DNA from: Streptomyces abikoensis
Lineage (GTDB): Bacteria > Actinomycetota > Actinomycetes > Streptomycetales > Streptomycetaceae
Direction: 5' to 3'
Length of the DNA stretch: 64,000 nucleotides
NCBI RefSeq assembly: GCF_014648775.1
Contig: NZ_BMRT01000004.1
Span: forward strand, 1-64,000
In this document: positions 26,257-34,483 of the stretch, one piece after another
Layout of the letters: the number at the start of each line of letters is the position of its first letter
Numbering within the stretch: the stretch's first letter is position 1
Position numbers and translations under genes: made by a program
The notes under the pieces: model-generated
What the model was told of the DNA's origin: nothing
The model's input: only the letters and a program-made list of their open reading frames with translations
Databases searched by the model: none

Positions 26257-27222
26257 GTGTCCGCTGTCGCACCCGACGGACGCAAGATGCTGCGCTTGGA
26301 GGTCCGGAACGCCCAGACCCCCATCGAGCGGAAGCCCGAGTGGATCAAGACCCGCGCGAAGATGGGCCCGGAGTACAAAGAGCTCCATGGCCTGGTGAAG
26401 CGCGAGGGCCTGCACACGGTGTGCCAGGAAGCCGGCTGCCCCAACATCTACGAATGCTGGGAGGACCGCGAGGCCACGTTCCTCATCGGCGGCGACCAGT
26501 GCACCCGGCGCTGTGACTTCTGCCAGATCGACACCGGCAAGCCGCAGGCGCTCGACCGCGACGAGCCCCGTCGCGTGGGCGAGTCCGTGGTCGCGATGGA
26601 CCTGAACTACGCCACGATCACCGGCGTCGCCCGCGACGACCTCGAGGACGGCGGCGCCTGGCTGTACGCCGAGACCGTGCGCCAGATCCACGCGCAGACG
26701 GCGGGCCGCGAGGCGGGCCACACCAAGGTCGAGCTGCTCGCGCCCGACTTCAACGCGGTGCCGGAGCTGCTCCAGCAGGTCTTCGAGTCCCGCCCCGAGG
26801 TCTTCGCCCACAACGTGGAGACCGTCCCGCGGATCTTCAAGCGCATCCGCCCGGGCTTCCGCTACGAGCGTTCGCTCAAGGTCATCACCGACGCGCGCGA
26901 CTACGGTCTGGTGACGAAGTCCAACCTGATCCTCGGCATGGGCGAGACCCGCGAGGAGATCAGCGAGGCCCTCCAGGACCTCCACGACGCGGGCTGCGAT
27001 CTCATCACGATCACCCAGTACCTGCGCCCGTCGGTGCGCCACCACCCGGTGGAGCGCTGGGTGAAGCCGCAGGAGTTCGTGGAGCTCAAGGAGGAGGCCG
27101 AGGAGATCGGCTTCGCGGGTGTCATGTCGGGCCCGCTCGTCCGCTCCTCGTACCGGGCGGGTCGCCTCCACCAGCAGGCGATCGAGAAGCGCGAGGCGGC
27201 CGCTTCGACCCAGGCGGTCTGA
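26257..27222 (+). CDS. lipA: Lipoyl synthase (radical SAM)
   Basis: LipA inserts two sulfurs into octanoyl groups placed by LipB. The 321-residue product has both Fe-S cluster motifs: the auxiliary-cluster cysteines in [13 protein letters not shown] and the radical-SAM CTRRCDFC. It also has [11 protein letters not shown]-like [23 protein letters not shown], and the C-terminal [13 protein letters not shown] whose Ser ligates the auxiliary cluster in the family. The start is the GTG at 26257 after CATAGGGAG. A strong hairpin terminator follows. Confidence 0.96.
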   Translation: MSAVAPDGRKMLRLEVRNAQTPIERKPEWIKTRAKMGPEYKELHGLVKREGLHTVCQEAGCPNIYECWEDREATFLIGGDQCTRRCDFCQIDTGKPQALDRDEPRRVGESVVAMDLNYATITGVARDDLEDGGAWLYAETVRQIHAQTAGREAGHTKVELLAPDFNAVPELLQQVFESRPEVFAHNVETVPRIFKRIRPGFRYERSLKVITDARDYGLVTKSNLILGMGETREEISEALQDLHDAGCDLITITQYLRPSVRHHPVERWVKPQEFVELKEEAEEIGFAGVMSGPLVRSSYRAGRLHQQAIEKREAAASTQAV

Positions 27223-27270
27223 CCGACGCCCGACCGGCGGTCTGCCCCGTTCGGCCCTGCTGCGGACCCT

Positions 27271-27323
27271 GACGCGGCCCGTACCGTTCCTTGCGAAAGC
27301 AAGCGAACGGTACGGGCCGCGTC
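27271..27323 (+). terminator. Terminator of lipA
   Basis: A stem of 24 paired bases (27271-27294 with 27299-27323) has a single bulged base and a GAAA tetraloop. No T-run follows, which is common for Streptomyces terminators. It lies 48 bases past the lipA stop. Confidence 0.85.
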
Positions 27324-27339
27324 AACGTTTCATAGGTGT

Positions 27340-27368
27340 TTGACCAAGAGGTCATGCGTTGGTAACAC
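27340..27368 (+). promoter_or_regulatory. Candidate vegetative promoter
   Basis: TTGACC (27340-27345), a 17-base spacer and TAACAC (27363-27368) lie just past the lipA terminator and about 85 bases before the small gene at 27451. The -35 is close to consensus and the -10 is weak. Confidence 0.45.
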
Positions 27369-27450
27369 CATTCGGTGACGATGGAACCACGCACAGCAGT
27401 GCGACACCCTCCACGCAACCGAATTCTTCCGCTCCCGAGGGGACATCGAC

Positions 27451-27711
27451 ATGCAGGCCGCGCCCGGTAACGCAGTCTTGGCGACCGCCACACGCGCCTC
27501 CTCCGCTCTGCCGTCCACGCTCTCCGTACGGCCCCCGTCCGTCACCGGGGCCCTGCGCGCGCTGGAACGGCTGCTGATGCGCGGTGGCCAGCGCACCGCA
27601 CGGCGCAACGCGTGGACCGCCGTGCTGGAGGACCGCCGCCGCGCCAAGGACCGGCGGGAGGCCCAGCACGTGCTGGAGGCCGTGGCGGCCCCCGGCCCGC
27701 GGGCGACGTAA
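27451..27711 (+). CDS. Small Arg-rich conserved protein, function unknown
   Basis: The 86-residue protein starts MQAAPGNAVLATATRASSAL after a clear GAGGGGA. The N-terminal half is Ala/Ser/Thr-rich and probably disordered; the C-terminal half is a basic helix (RALERLLMRGGQRTARRN, then EDRRRAKDRREAQHVLE). It has no membrane segment. The DUF4191 gene begins 10 bases past its stop, so the two are cotranscribed, likely from the promoter at 27340. Confidence 0.75.
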   Translation: MQAAPGNAVLATATRASSALPSTLSVRPPSVTGALRALERLLMRGGQRTARRNAWTAVLEDRRRAKDRREAQHVLEAVAAPGPRAT

Positions 27712-27721
27712 ACTGCGCCGT

Positions 27722-28408
27722 ATGGCGAGGAAGGAAACATCCGAGAACCCCGGGCGACTGAAGCAGATCGCCCAGACCTACAAGATGACCAAGAAGGTCG
27801 ACTCGAAGGTCGGTCTTGTCGTCGCGGCTGTGGGCATTGTCACCTTCGGTGTACTCCTTGCCATCGGCTTCTGGCTCGACCACCCGGTCTACCTGGGCAT
27901 CCTCGGCTTCCTGCTGGCCTTCCTCGCGATGGCGATCGTCTTCGGACGCCGCGCCGAGCGCGCTGCCTTCGGGCAGATGGAGGGCCAGCCGGGAGCCGCC
28001 GCAGCGGTCCTGGAGAACATCCGCCGCGGCGGCTGGACGACGACGCCCGCGGTCGCGATGAACCGCAGCCAGGACGTCGTCCACCGGGCCGTCGGCAAGG
28101 CGGGCATCGTGCTGGTCGGCGAGGGCAACCCGAACCGGGTGAAGACCCTGCTGGCCGCCGAGAAGAAGCGCATGTCGCGCATCGTCGGGGACGTGCCGGT
28201 GCACGACATCGTCGTGGGCGAGGGCGAGGGCCAGGTGCCTCTGAAGAAGCTGCACACCACCCTGCTCAAGCTGCCGCGCGTGCTGCCGGGCGCGAAGGTG
28301 ACGGCCGTCAACGACCGTCTCCGGGCGCTGGGCGACCTCATGAGCAACATGCCGATCCCGAAGGGTCCTATCCCGGGCAAGGGCATGAGGATGCCGAAGG
28401 GCCGCTGA
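27722..28408 (+). CDS. DUF4191 membrane protein
   Basis: This 228-residue actinobacterial protein of the DUF4191 family has a basic N-terminus (MARKETSENPGRLKQIAQTY), two adjacent membrane segments (about residues 35-75: VGLVVAAVGIVTFGVLLAIG and LGILGFLLAFLAMAIVFG), then a cytosolic domain with GWTTTPAVAMNRSQDVVHR, VLVGEGNPNRVKTLLAAEKK and a basic Gly/Pro-rich tail. The family lies beside lipA in many actinobacteria, but no function is established. A perfect bidirectional terminator separates it from the RDD gene. Confidence 0.88.
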   Translation: MARKETSENPGRLKQIAQTYKMTKKVDSKVGLVVAAVGIVTFGVLLAIGFWLDHPVYLGILGFLLAFLAMAIVFGRRAERAAFGQMEGQPGAAAAVLENIRRGGWTTTPAVAMNRSQDVVHRAVGKAGIVLVGEGNPNRVKTLLAAEKKRMSRIVGDVPVHDIVVGEGEGQVPLKKLHTTLLKLPRVLPGAKVTAVNDRLRALGDLMSNMPIPKGPIPGKGMRMPKGR

Positions 28409-28425
28409 CCGCACAGATACGACCG

Positions 28426-28479
28426 CATACGAATGGGGGCGGCCGGAACCGAAAGGTTCCGGCCGCCCCCATTCGTATG
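28426..28479. terminator. Perfect 25-bp bidirectional terminator
   Basis: 28426-28450 and 28455-28479 are exact inverted copies around a GAAA loop, between the convergent DUF4191 and RDD genes. Confidence 0.9.
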
Positions 28480-28531
28480 TATTCAGATCCGAATTCGTAT
28501 GTGCCCAGATCCGAACTTGATCAGATCCGAA
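28471..28531. repeat. 22-bp tandem repeat overlapping the terminator
   Basis: Two 22-base units (28471-28492 and 28493-28514) share ATTCGTATGT and CAGATCCGA with three differing bases between them. A third partial copy, CAGATCCGAA, ends at 28531 and overlaps the RDD stop codon. The first unit begins in the right arm of the terminator, so the repeat seems to have grown out of it. Confidence 0.65.
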
Positions 28532-28988
28532 CCTGAACGGCCCGGGCGAGCCGGTCGTGCAGACCACGCGTGTCGCGGTCCCAGATGACGGCGGGGATGA
28601 CGAGCAGGAGCAGCACGCTGCGCAGCAGCACCCGCGGCAGGGTCAGCCGCGTGCCGTCCTCGGAGATGACGCGCAGCCCGAGGAGGCGCTTGCCGGGGGT
28701 GCAGCCGACCGTGCCGACGGTGAGCAGGCTGAGCACGAGGAAGATCAGCAGGGCCCAGTTGCCGGCGCGCTGCTGGTTCCCCTGGGCGAGGAACGCGTAG
28801 GCGATGAGCATGCACAGCGCCCAGTCGATGACCAGGGCGCCGAACCGCCGCCCGATCGGGGCGACGGAGCCCGGCCCGCTCGCCGGCAGGCCGAGGCGCT
28901 CACCCCGGTGGCCGAATTCGATGCCCATGTCCTCCGCGGCCGCGCGGGGCCCGGAGAGCCATGATCCGATTGCTTGCCTATTGTCCAC
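28521..28988 (-). CDS. RDD-family membrane protein
   Basis: The 155-residue protein begins VDNRQAIGSWLSGPRAAAED at the GTG at 28988. It has the RDD-domain landmarks: the Arg in IGRRFGALVIDWALC (first helix with Asp), a second helix WALLIFLVLSLLTVGTVG followed by CTPGKRLLGLRVISEDG, and a third helix ending in WDRDTRGLHDRLA with the second Asp. RDD proteins are small three-helix membrane proteins, some implicated in ion exchange. It diverges from glnA. Confidence 0.88.
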   Translation of the reverse strand: MDNRQAIGSWLSGPRAAAEDMGIEFGHRGERLGLPASGPGSVAPIGRRFGALVIDWALCMLIAYAFLAQGNQQRAGNWALLIFLVLSLLTVGTVGCTPGKRLLGLRVISEDGTRLTLPRVLLRSVLLLLVIPAVIWDRDTRGLHDRLARAVQVRI

Positions 28989-29098
28989 CCGTCCACGGTA
29001 CTGGGCCCGCATACGTTTCCCGGGTCCCGGGTCCCCGCTCCCGGGCCCCGGAGCGGGCCCACTACCCGGCGTACCCCACAAGACCGCCACCAGACCGG

Positions 29099-29152
29099 TT
29101 AACCTCGGCGAAACAGATGGGTCATCCTTGAGAAATCCCGTCTCTCTAGGGT
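29099..29152 (+). promoter_or_regulatory. GlnR box and glnA promoter
   Basis: Four half-sites with exact six-base spacing match the actinobacterial GlnR box (gTnAC-n6-GaAAC twice): TTAAC 29099-29103, GAAAC 29110-29114, GTCAT 29121-29125, GAAAT 29132-29136. TAGGGT (29147-29152) is a good -10, and no good -35 lies at the right distance, as expected for a promoter that GlnR activates under nitrogen limitation. The glnA start is 79 bases further on. Confidence 0.8.
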
Positions 29153-29230
29153 CGGCGGCAGCGCGTCCATGCGGTACACGCGCCACCGAAGCAATCCCCG
29201 ACCGCGAGCGGCCGGGCTAGGAGGACTTGG

Positions 29231-30640
29231 ATGTTCCAGAACGCCGACGAGGCCAAGAAGTTCATCTCGGATGAGGACGTCAAGTTCGTCGACGTCCGCT
29301 TCTGCGACCTGCCGGGCGTGATGCAGCACTTCACGATCCCGGCCTCGGTGTTCGACCCCGACGAGGAGCTGGCCTTCGACGGCTCCTCGATCCGCGGCTT
29401 CCAGGCCATCCACGAGTCGGACATGGCGCTGCGCGCGGACCTCTCCACGGCCCGTATGGACCCGTTCCGCCGCGACAAGACGCTGAACATCAACTTCTTC
29501 ATCCACGACCCGATCACGGGTGAGCAGTACAGCCGCGACCCGCGCAACATCGCCAAGAAGGCCGAGGCCTACCTCGCCTCCACCGGCATCGCGGACACCG
29601 CGTACTTCGGCCCCGAGGCCGAGTTCTACGTCTTCGACAGCGTCCGCTTCGAGACCAGCGCGAACCAGTCCTTCTACCACATCGACTCCGAGGCGGGCGC
29701 CTGGAACACCGGTGCGCTGGAGGACAACCGCGGCTACAAGGTCCGCTACAAGGGCGGCTACTTCCCGGCCCCGCCGGTCGACCACTTCGCCGACCTGCGC
29801 GCCGAGATCTCCCTGGAGCTGGACAAGGCCGGCCTGCAGGTCGAGCGCCAGCACCACGAGGTCGGCACCGCCGGCCAGGCGGAGATCAACTACAAGTTCA
29901 ACACGCTGCTCGCCGCCGCCGACGACCTGATGCTCTTCAAGTACATCGTGAAGAACGTCGCCTGGCGCAACGGCAAGACCGCGACCTTCATGCCCAAGCC
30001 GATCTTCGGTGACAACGGCTCCGGCATGCACGTCCACCAGTCGCTGTGGAGCAACGGCGAGCCGCTCTTCTACGACGAGCAGGGCTACGCGGGCCTCTCG
30101 GACACCGCCCGCTACTACATCGGCGGCATCCTCAAGCACGCCCCGTCGCTGCTGGCCTTCACCAACCCCACGGTGAACTCCTACCACCGCCTGGTCCCCG
30201 GCTTCGAGGCCCCGGTCAACCTGGTCTACTCGCAGCGCAACCGCTCCGCCGCGATGCGCATCCCGATCACGGGCTCCAACCCGAAGGCCAAGCGCGTCGA
30301 GTTCCGCGCCCCGGACCCGTCCTCGAACCCCTACCTCGCCTTCTCGGCCCTCCTCCTGGCCGGCCTCGACGGCGTCAAGAACAAGATCGAGCCGGCCGAG
30401 CCGATCGACAAGGACCTCTACGAGCTCGCCCCCGACGAGCACGCCAACGTCCCCCAGGTCCCGACCTCCCTCCCGGCCGTCCTCGAGGCCCTGGAGCAGG
30501 ACAACGAGTACCTCCAGGCCGGTGGCGTCTTCACCTCCGACCTGATCGAGACCTGGATCGACTACAAGCGCACCAACGAGATCGCCCCGATCCAGCTGCG
30601 CCCGCACCCGCACGAGTTCGAGATGTACTTCGACATCTAA
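29231..30640 (+). CDS. glnA: Glutamine synthetase type I (GSI-beta)
   Basis: GlnA makes glutamine from glutamate, ammonia and ATP as a dodecamer. The 469-residue product has the beta-Grasp [11 protein letters not shown], the catalytic [13 protein letters not shown], the ATP-binding [17 protein letters not shown], and [18 protein letters not shown]. The adenylylation site KDLYEL places the tyrosine exactly at residue 397, so the enzyme should be controlled by GlnE, encoded at 55219. AGGAGGAC precedes the ATG. Transcription is probably controlled by GlnR at 29099. A strong terminator follows, so it is monocistronic. Confidence 0.98.
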   Translation: MFQNADEAKKFISDEDVKFVDVRFCDLPGVMQHFTIPASVFDPDEELAFDGSSIRGFQAIHESDMALRADLSTARMDPFRRDKTLNINFFIHDPITGEQYSRDPRNIAKKAEAYLASTGIADTAYFGPEAEFYVFDSVRFETSANQSFYHIDSEAGAWNTGALEDNRGYKVRYKGGYFPAPPVDHFADLRAEISLELDKAGLQVERQHHEVGTAGQAEINYKFNTLLAAADDLMLFKYIVKNVAWRNGKTATFMPKPIFGDNGSGMHVHQSLWSNGEPLFYDEQGYAGLSDTARYYIGGILKHAPSLLAFTNPTVNSYHRLVPGFEAPVNLVYSQRNRSAAMRIPITGSNPKAKRVEFRAPDPSSNPYLAFSALLLAGLDGVKNKIEPAEPIDKDLYELAPDEHANVPQVPTSLPAVLEALEQDNEYLQAGGVFTSDLIETWIDYKRTNEIAPIQLRPHPHEFEMYFDI

Positions 30641-30661
30641 GAACCGCCGCGACACAGCACA

Positions 30662-30712
30662 GGCCGTCGGCCGCGTCTTCCCGGAAGGGAAGACGCGGCC
30701 GACGGCCTTTTT
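30662..30712 (+). terminator. Terminator of glnA
   Basis: A perfect 21-bp stem (30662-30682 with 30687-30707) with a GGAA loop is followed by TTTTT. Confidence 0.95.
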
Positions 30713-30797
30713 CGCTCGCCTGTCACATTCCTTCCTCGCCGTACGTCATGTCGGCGAAGGCCACGGAAGAACCGCTCGAGCGAACGAGGAAGCAGCC

Positions 30798-31595
30798 ATG
30801 ACGACGTCCACCATCCTGGTCACCGGCGGTACGGGCACGCTCGGGCGGCTGGTCGTGCCGTTGTTGCGGGACGCCGGTCGTGAGGTGCGGGTGCTCAGCC
30901 GGCGGGAGCGGGAGCGGGAGGGCGGGGGCGGGGTCGCGTATGTCACCGGTGATCTGCTCAAGGACGAGGGGGTCGAGGCGGCCGTCGAGGGGGCCGGGGT
31001 CGTGCTGCACCTGGCGGGTGGCGCCAAGGGGGACGACGTGGCGACCCGGAATCTGGTGCGGGCCGCGCGGGCGGCCGGGGTGGGGCATCTGGTGTACATC
31101 TCCGTCATCGGGGCGGACACGGTGCCGCTGAGCTACTTCAGGGCCAAGCTGGAGGCCGAGCGGGCCGTGGCGGAGTCCGGGCTGCCGTGGACGACGCTGC
31201 GCGCCGCCCAGTTCCACGACCTGGCCCTGAAGGTGGTGACGGCGATGGGGAAGCTGCCGGTGGTCCCGGCGCCCGGCGGGGTGCGCTGGCAGCCGGTCGA
31301 CGCGCGGGAGGTGGCCGCCCGGCTCGTGGAGCTGGCGCTCGGCGAGCCCGCCGGGGCGGTGCCCGACCTCGCCGGGCCGGAGGTGTACGAGCTGGCCGAG
31401 CTGAGCCGCGGCTATCTGCGGGCCGCGGGCAAGCGCCGGCCGATGCTGCCGGTCCGGGTGCCGGGCGGGCTCGGCCGCGCGTACCGGGCCGGGGAGAACC
31501 TGAACCTCGACGGAGCCGTCAGGGGCCGGCGGACGTGGGAGGGGTTCCTGGCGGAGCGGGTGGGGCGGGGCGTGGAGCGGGCGGGCGGCCGCTAG
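30798..31595 (+). CDS. NmrA/SDR-like NAD(P)-binding protein
   Basis: The 265-residue protein is an atypical SDR with the nucleotide-binding ILVTGGTGTLGRLVVPLL, VLSRRER (cofactor-specifying Arg), VVLHLAGGAKGDD and LVYISVIGADTVPLSYFRAK, where YFRAK resembles the YxxxK site. The ending is Arg-rich. Such NmrA-like proteins are either reductases or redox sensors. GAGGAAG lies before the ATG at 30798. It follows the glnA terminator and is 26 bases from the ArsC-like gene, probably in one operon. Confidence 0.85.
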   Translation: MTTSTILVTGGTGTLGRLVVPLLRDAGREVRVLSRREREREGGGGVAYVTGDLLKDEGVEAAVEGAGVVLHLAGGAKGDDVATRNLVRAARAAGVGHLVYISVIGADTVPLSYFRAKLEAERAVAESGLPWTTLRAAQFHDLALKVVTAMGKLPVVPAPGGVRWQPVDAREVAARLVELALGEPAGAVPDLAGPEVYELAELSRGYLRAAGKRRPMLPVRVPGGLGRAYRAGENLNLDGAVRGRRTWEGFLAERVGRGVERAGGR

Positions 31596-31621
31596 GGGCC
31601 GTGAGCTCTAGGCTCGGTGGT

Positions 31622-31987
31622 ATGGAGATCTGGATCAATCCCGCCTGTTCGAAGTGCCGTAGCGCGCTGTCGCTGCTCGACGCCGAAGGAGCCGGTTATT
31701 CCGTCCGGCGTTATCTCGAGGACGTGCCCACCGTCGAGGAGATCCGCGCTGTGCTGAAGCGGCTGGGCCTGGAGCCCTGGGACATCACACGGACCCAGGA
31801 GGCCGAGGCCAAGGAGCTCGGCGTCAAGGACTGGCCCCGGGACGCTACGGCCCGCGATCGGTGGGTGGAAGCCCTGGCGGCGCATCCGAAGCTGATCCAG
31901 CGGCCGATCATCACCGCCGACGACGGCACGGCCGTGGTGGGGCGTTCCGAGGAGGCCGTCCGGGAGGCGCTGAGCCGGTCGTCCTAG
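31622..31987 (+). CDS. ArsC/Spx-family thioredoxin-fold protein
   Basis: The 121-residue thioredoxin-fold protein begins MEIWINPACSKCRSALSLLD with a Cys-X2-Cys pair, followed by VRRYLEDVPTVEEIRAVLKR and the family ending LIQRPIITADDGTAVVGR, in which the Arg-Pro is conserved in arsenate reductase/Spx proteins. A true glutaredoxin-dependent arsenate reductase or a small redox regulator are both possible; the CxxC arrangement with few other arsenic genes nearby favours a general reductase. It is probably cotranscribed with the NmrA-like gene. Confidence 0.82.
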   Translation: MEIWINPACSKCRSALSLLDAEGAGYSVRRYLEDVPTVEEIRAVLKRLGLEPWDITRTQEAEAKELGVKDWPRDATARDRWVEALAAHPKLIQRPIITADDGTAVVGRSEEAVREALSRSS

Positions 31988-32054
31988 CGCGGCCGGGCCC
32001 TCGCGTGCGGCCCCGCCCCTCACGCGCGGCCAGGCCCCTCGCACGGCCAGGTCC

Positions 32055-32816
32055 TCACGCCGCCAGGTCGACCACCCCGAACGCGTCCGCGAGCCCGCGC
32101 GTCCCCGCCTCCGTGAGGTGGACGACGCGCGGGCTCGCCCCGTGCCGGAGCCAGCCGAGGGCGAAGAGCCGGGCGGTGAGGGCGGCGCCCAGCGCGCCGG
32201 CGAGGTGGTGCTGGTGCTCGCTCCAGTCGACGCAGTAGCGGATGGCCGGGCGGCGCCGGGGCAGGCCCGCGACGTCCACGCCGAAGGCGGTCAGGGCGGT
32301 GCGGCCGGGGGCGGTGAGCCGGTAGGCGGCGTCGTGGCCATAGGCGGCGGGGCGGTCGCGGACGGCGGTGTCGGGGCGGTGGGTGCCGTCGTGGCCGGTG
32401 AGCAGGCCGCGGTCGAGGAGGGCGCGCATCAGGGTGACGCCGAGGTGGCCGGCCAGGTGGTCGTAGCAGGTGCGGGCGCGGTGGAGGGCGTTGGCGACGC
32501 CGCTCTCGCGCAGCGAGCGCACCGGCAGGGGCGGGGCGATGAGGGCGAGTGCCTCCAGCGCGCCGGCGACGTCGGGGCCGGTGAGGCGGTAGTAGCGGTG
32601 CCGGCCCTCGTGGACGGCCGTGATCAGGCCGCCGGACGTGAGCCGGGCGAGGTGAGCGCTGACGGTGGGTGCGCTCACGCCCGCCTCGGTGGCGAGGGCG
32701 CCCGCCGACAGGGCACGGCCGTCGCACAGCGCCTTGAGGATCCGGGCGCGGGACGGGTCCGCGATCAGGGCGGCGGCGCGGGCGACATCGGGCTGGCGGT
32801 TGATCACGTCGGTCAC
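32055..32816 (-). CDS. ArsR-family repressor with extended C-terminal domain
   Basis: The 253-residue protein has an N-terminal ArsR winged helix (IADPSRARILKALCDGRALS, then VSAPTVSAHLARLTSGGLIT and HEGRHRYYRLT, residues 15-80). Its C-terminal domain of ~150 residues includes ARTCYDHLAGHLGV and a Cys/His-containing YCVDWSEHQHHLAG; this matches the ArsR group that controls adjacent drug exporters. The start is GTG at 32816. A perfect palindrome at 32841 lies between it and the divergent MFS gene and is probably its operator. Confidence 0.87.
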   Translation of the reverse strand: MTDVINRQPDVARAAALIADPSRARILKALCDGRALSAGALATEAGVSAPTVSAHLARLTSGGLITAVHEGRHRYYRLTGPDVAGALEALALIAPPLPVRSLRESGVANALHRARTCYDHLAGHLGVTLMRALLDRGLLTGHDGTHRPDTAVRDRPAAYGHDAAYRLTAPGRTALTAFGVDVAGLPRRRPAIRYCVDWSEHQHHLAGALGAALTARLFALGWLRHGASPRVVHLTEAGTRGLADAFGVVDLAA

Positions 32817-32840
32817 ACGGCCAATCTACGACGTCCACCT

Positions 32841-32856
32841 TTCGTCGTTCGACGAA
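32841..32856. promoter_or_regulatory. Candidate ArsR operator
   Basis: TTCGTCG-TT-CGACGAA is a perfect 16-bp palindrome midway in the 64-base gap between the divergent ArsR and MFS genes, with its right edge 24 bases before the MFS start. Binding here would block both promoters. Confidence 0.6.
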
Positions 32857-32880
32857 GTGTGCGGGGCCGAGACTCGTCCG

Positions 32881-34389
32881 GTGAGAGCTTCCCTTCGTAC
32901 ATCCCTGCCCCTCGTCTCCCTCAGCCTCGGCTACTTCCTGGTGATGCTGGACGTCACCGTCGTCACCGTGGCCGTGCCCGACATCGGCGCCTCGCTCCGC
33001 GCCGGGCCGGCCGCCCTCCAGTGGTGCGTCGACGGCTACAGCACCGTCTTCGCGGGGCTGCTGCTGCTCGGTGGCGGGCTGGGCGACCGGTTCGGGCACC
33101 GGCGGGTGTTCCTGTGGGGGCTGGGCGTCTTCACCGCCGCGTCGGCCGCCTGCGGGCTGGCCACCACGGCGGGCGCCCTGGTGGCGGGCCGGCTGGCGCA
33201 GGGCGCGGGGGCGGCGTTCCTGGTGCCGGCCTCGCTGGCGCTGCTGCGGGCCGCCCATCCGGACCGGGCCGCGCGGGCCCGGGCGGTCGCGGTGTGGGGG
33301 GCCGTCGCCTCGATCGCCTTCGGCGCGGGTCCCGTGGTGGGCGGGCTGCTGGTGGCCGGGCTGGACTGGCGGGCGGTGTTCTGGCTGAACCTGCCGGTGG
33401 GCGGGCTCACCGTCTTCCTGACGATGCGTCACATTCCTGCCGTCCGGGTTCTCCAGGGCCCCGGCGCCGGGCGGATGGACCCCCTCGGCCAGGTGCTGGG
33501 CGTGGTCGGTCTCGTCGCGCTGGCCGGGGCGCTCAACGAGGCCGGGACGGCCGGCTGGACCGCTCCCCCGGTGCTGGTGGCGGCCGTGACGGGCGTGGTG
33601 GCGCTGGCCGCGTTCGCCGTCGTGGAGCACCGGCTGGAGGCCACGACGGCCACGCTTGCAACGCCTGCCACGCTTGCAATGCCTGCCACGACGGCGACGT
33701 CGGCCATGACGGCGGCCTGGGCCCGGCGGCCGCTGCTGCCGCCGTCCCTGTTCCGGCGGAAGGCGTTCTCCACCACGGCCGCCATCGGCTTCCTGATCAG
33801 CTTCGGCTACTACGGCATGCTGTTCCTCTCCACCCTCTACTTCCGGCAGGAGCGCGGTTACGACGCCCTGGAGACCGGCCTGGCCCTGCTGCCCTCGGTC
33901 TGCATGGGCCTGATCGCGGCGCCGCTGCTGAGCCGGGTGACCGCGCGCACGGGTCCGTACGTGCCCATGGCCGCCGGGCTGTTCCTGGGCGCGGCGGGCT
34001 TCCTGGGCTGGCTCGTCGCCTCGCCGGGCGTCCCCTACCCCGCCCTGCTGTTCGCGCTCGCCGCCACGGGCCTGGGTCAGACGACGACGGCGCTCGCCGC
34101 CACCGCCGCCGTCATCGACGCGGCTCCGGCGGACGGTACGGGCGTGGCGTCCGCGGTCTTCAACGTCGCCCGGCAGGTGGGCAGCGCGGCCGGGGTGGCC
34201 CTGTTCGGCACGGTGGCCACGGCGGCGGGCGGGTTCACCGCCGGTCTGCGGCTGTCGGCGGTGCTCGCGGCGGCCGCGTTCCTGGTGGGCGGGGTGCTCG
34301 CCACGGCGCTCCTGCTGGGGGCGCGGCGTCGGCGACATGCCGAGAAGAGGGAGGCGGCGGCGACGGGTCTTGTCCCGCGCGTCGGCTGA
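32881..34389 (+). CDS. MFS drug transporter, DHA2 (14-helix) type
   Basis: The 502-residue transporter shows about 14 membrane segments. DHA2 motifs are visible: LDVTVVTVAVPDIG in helix 1 (motif D1), GGLGDRFGHRRVF (motif A), LAQGAGAAFLVPASLALL (motif B) and AVWGAVASIAFGAGPVVGG (motif C, typical of antiporters). It likely exports small toxic compounds in exchange for protons. A loop at about residues 255-280 is Thr/Ala-rich and built from an 18-bp DNA repeat. The start is GTG at 32881. The divergent ArsR gene is its probable repressor. Confidence 0.9.
   Translation: MRASLRTSLPLVSLSLGYFLVMLDVTVVTVAVPDIGASLRAGPAALQWCVDGYSTVFAGLLLLGGGLGDRFGHRRVFLWGLGVFTAASAACGLATTAGALVAGRLAQGAGAAFLVPASLALLRAAHPDRAARARAVAVWGAVASIAFGAGPVVGGLLVAGLDWRAVFWLNLPVGGLTVFLTMRHIPAVRVLQGPGAGRMDPLGQVLGVVGLVALAGALNEAGTAGWTAPPVLVAAVTGVVALAAFAVVEHRLEATTATLATPATLAMPATTATSAMTAAWARRPLLPPSLFRRKAFSTTAAIGFLISFGYYGMLFLSTLYFRQERGYDALETGLALLPSVCMGLIAAPLLSRVTARTGPYVPMAAGLFLGAAGFLGWLVASPGVPYPALLFALAATGLGQTTTALAATAAVIDAAPADGTGVASAVFNVARQVGSAAGVALFGTVATAAGGFTAGLRLSAVLAAAAFLVGGVLATALLLGARRRRHAEKREAAATGLVPRVG
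33649..33690 (+). repeat. 18-bp tandem repeat inside the MFS gene
   Basis: 33649-33666 and 33667-33684 are copies of one 18-base unit with one difference, followed by a partial third copy. They encode an Ala/Thr/Leu-rich stretch in a loop and are in frame, so copy number changes would not break the gene. Confidence 0.65.
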
Positions 34390-34483
34390 CGGAAACCTGC
34401 CCGCCATCGGGTGCTAACGGCAACTGATCTGATGTGGCGGGCCGTTGCCGCCCAAAGGATCACCGACCGTCGAGGGAGTCGCA

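Noticed and set aside
28471-28531. Short direct repeats as a CRISPR array
   Set aside because: Units are contiguous without spacers and only two to three copies exist, with no cas genes.
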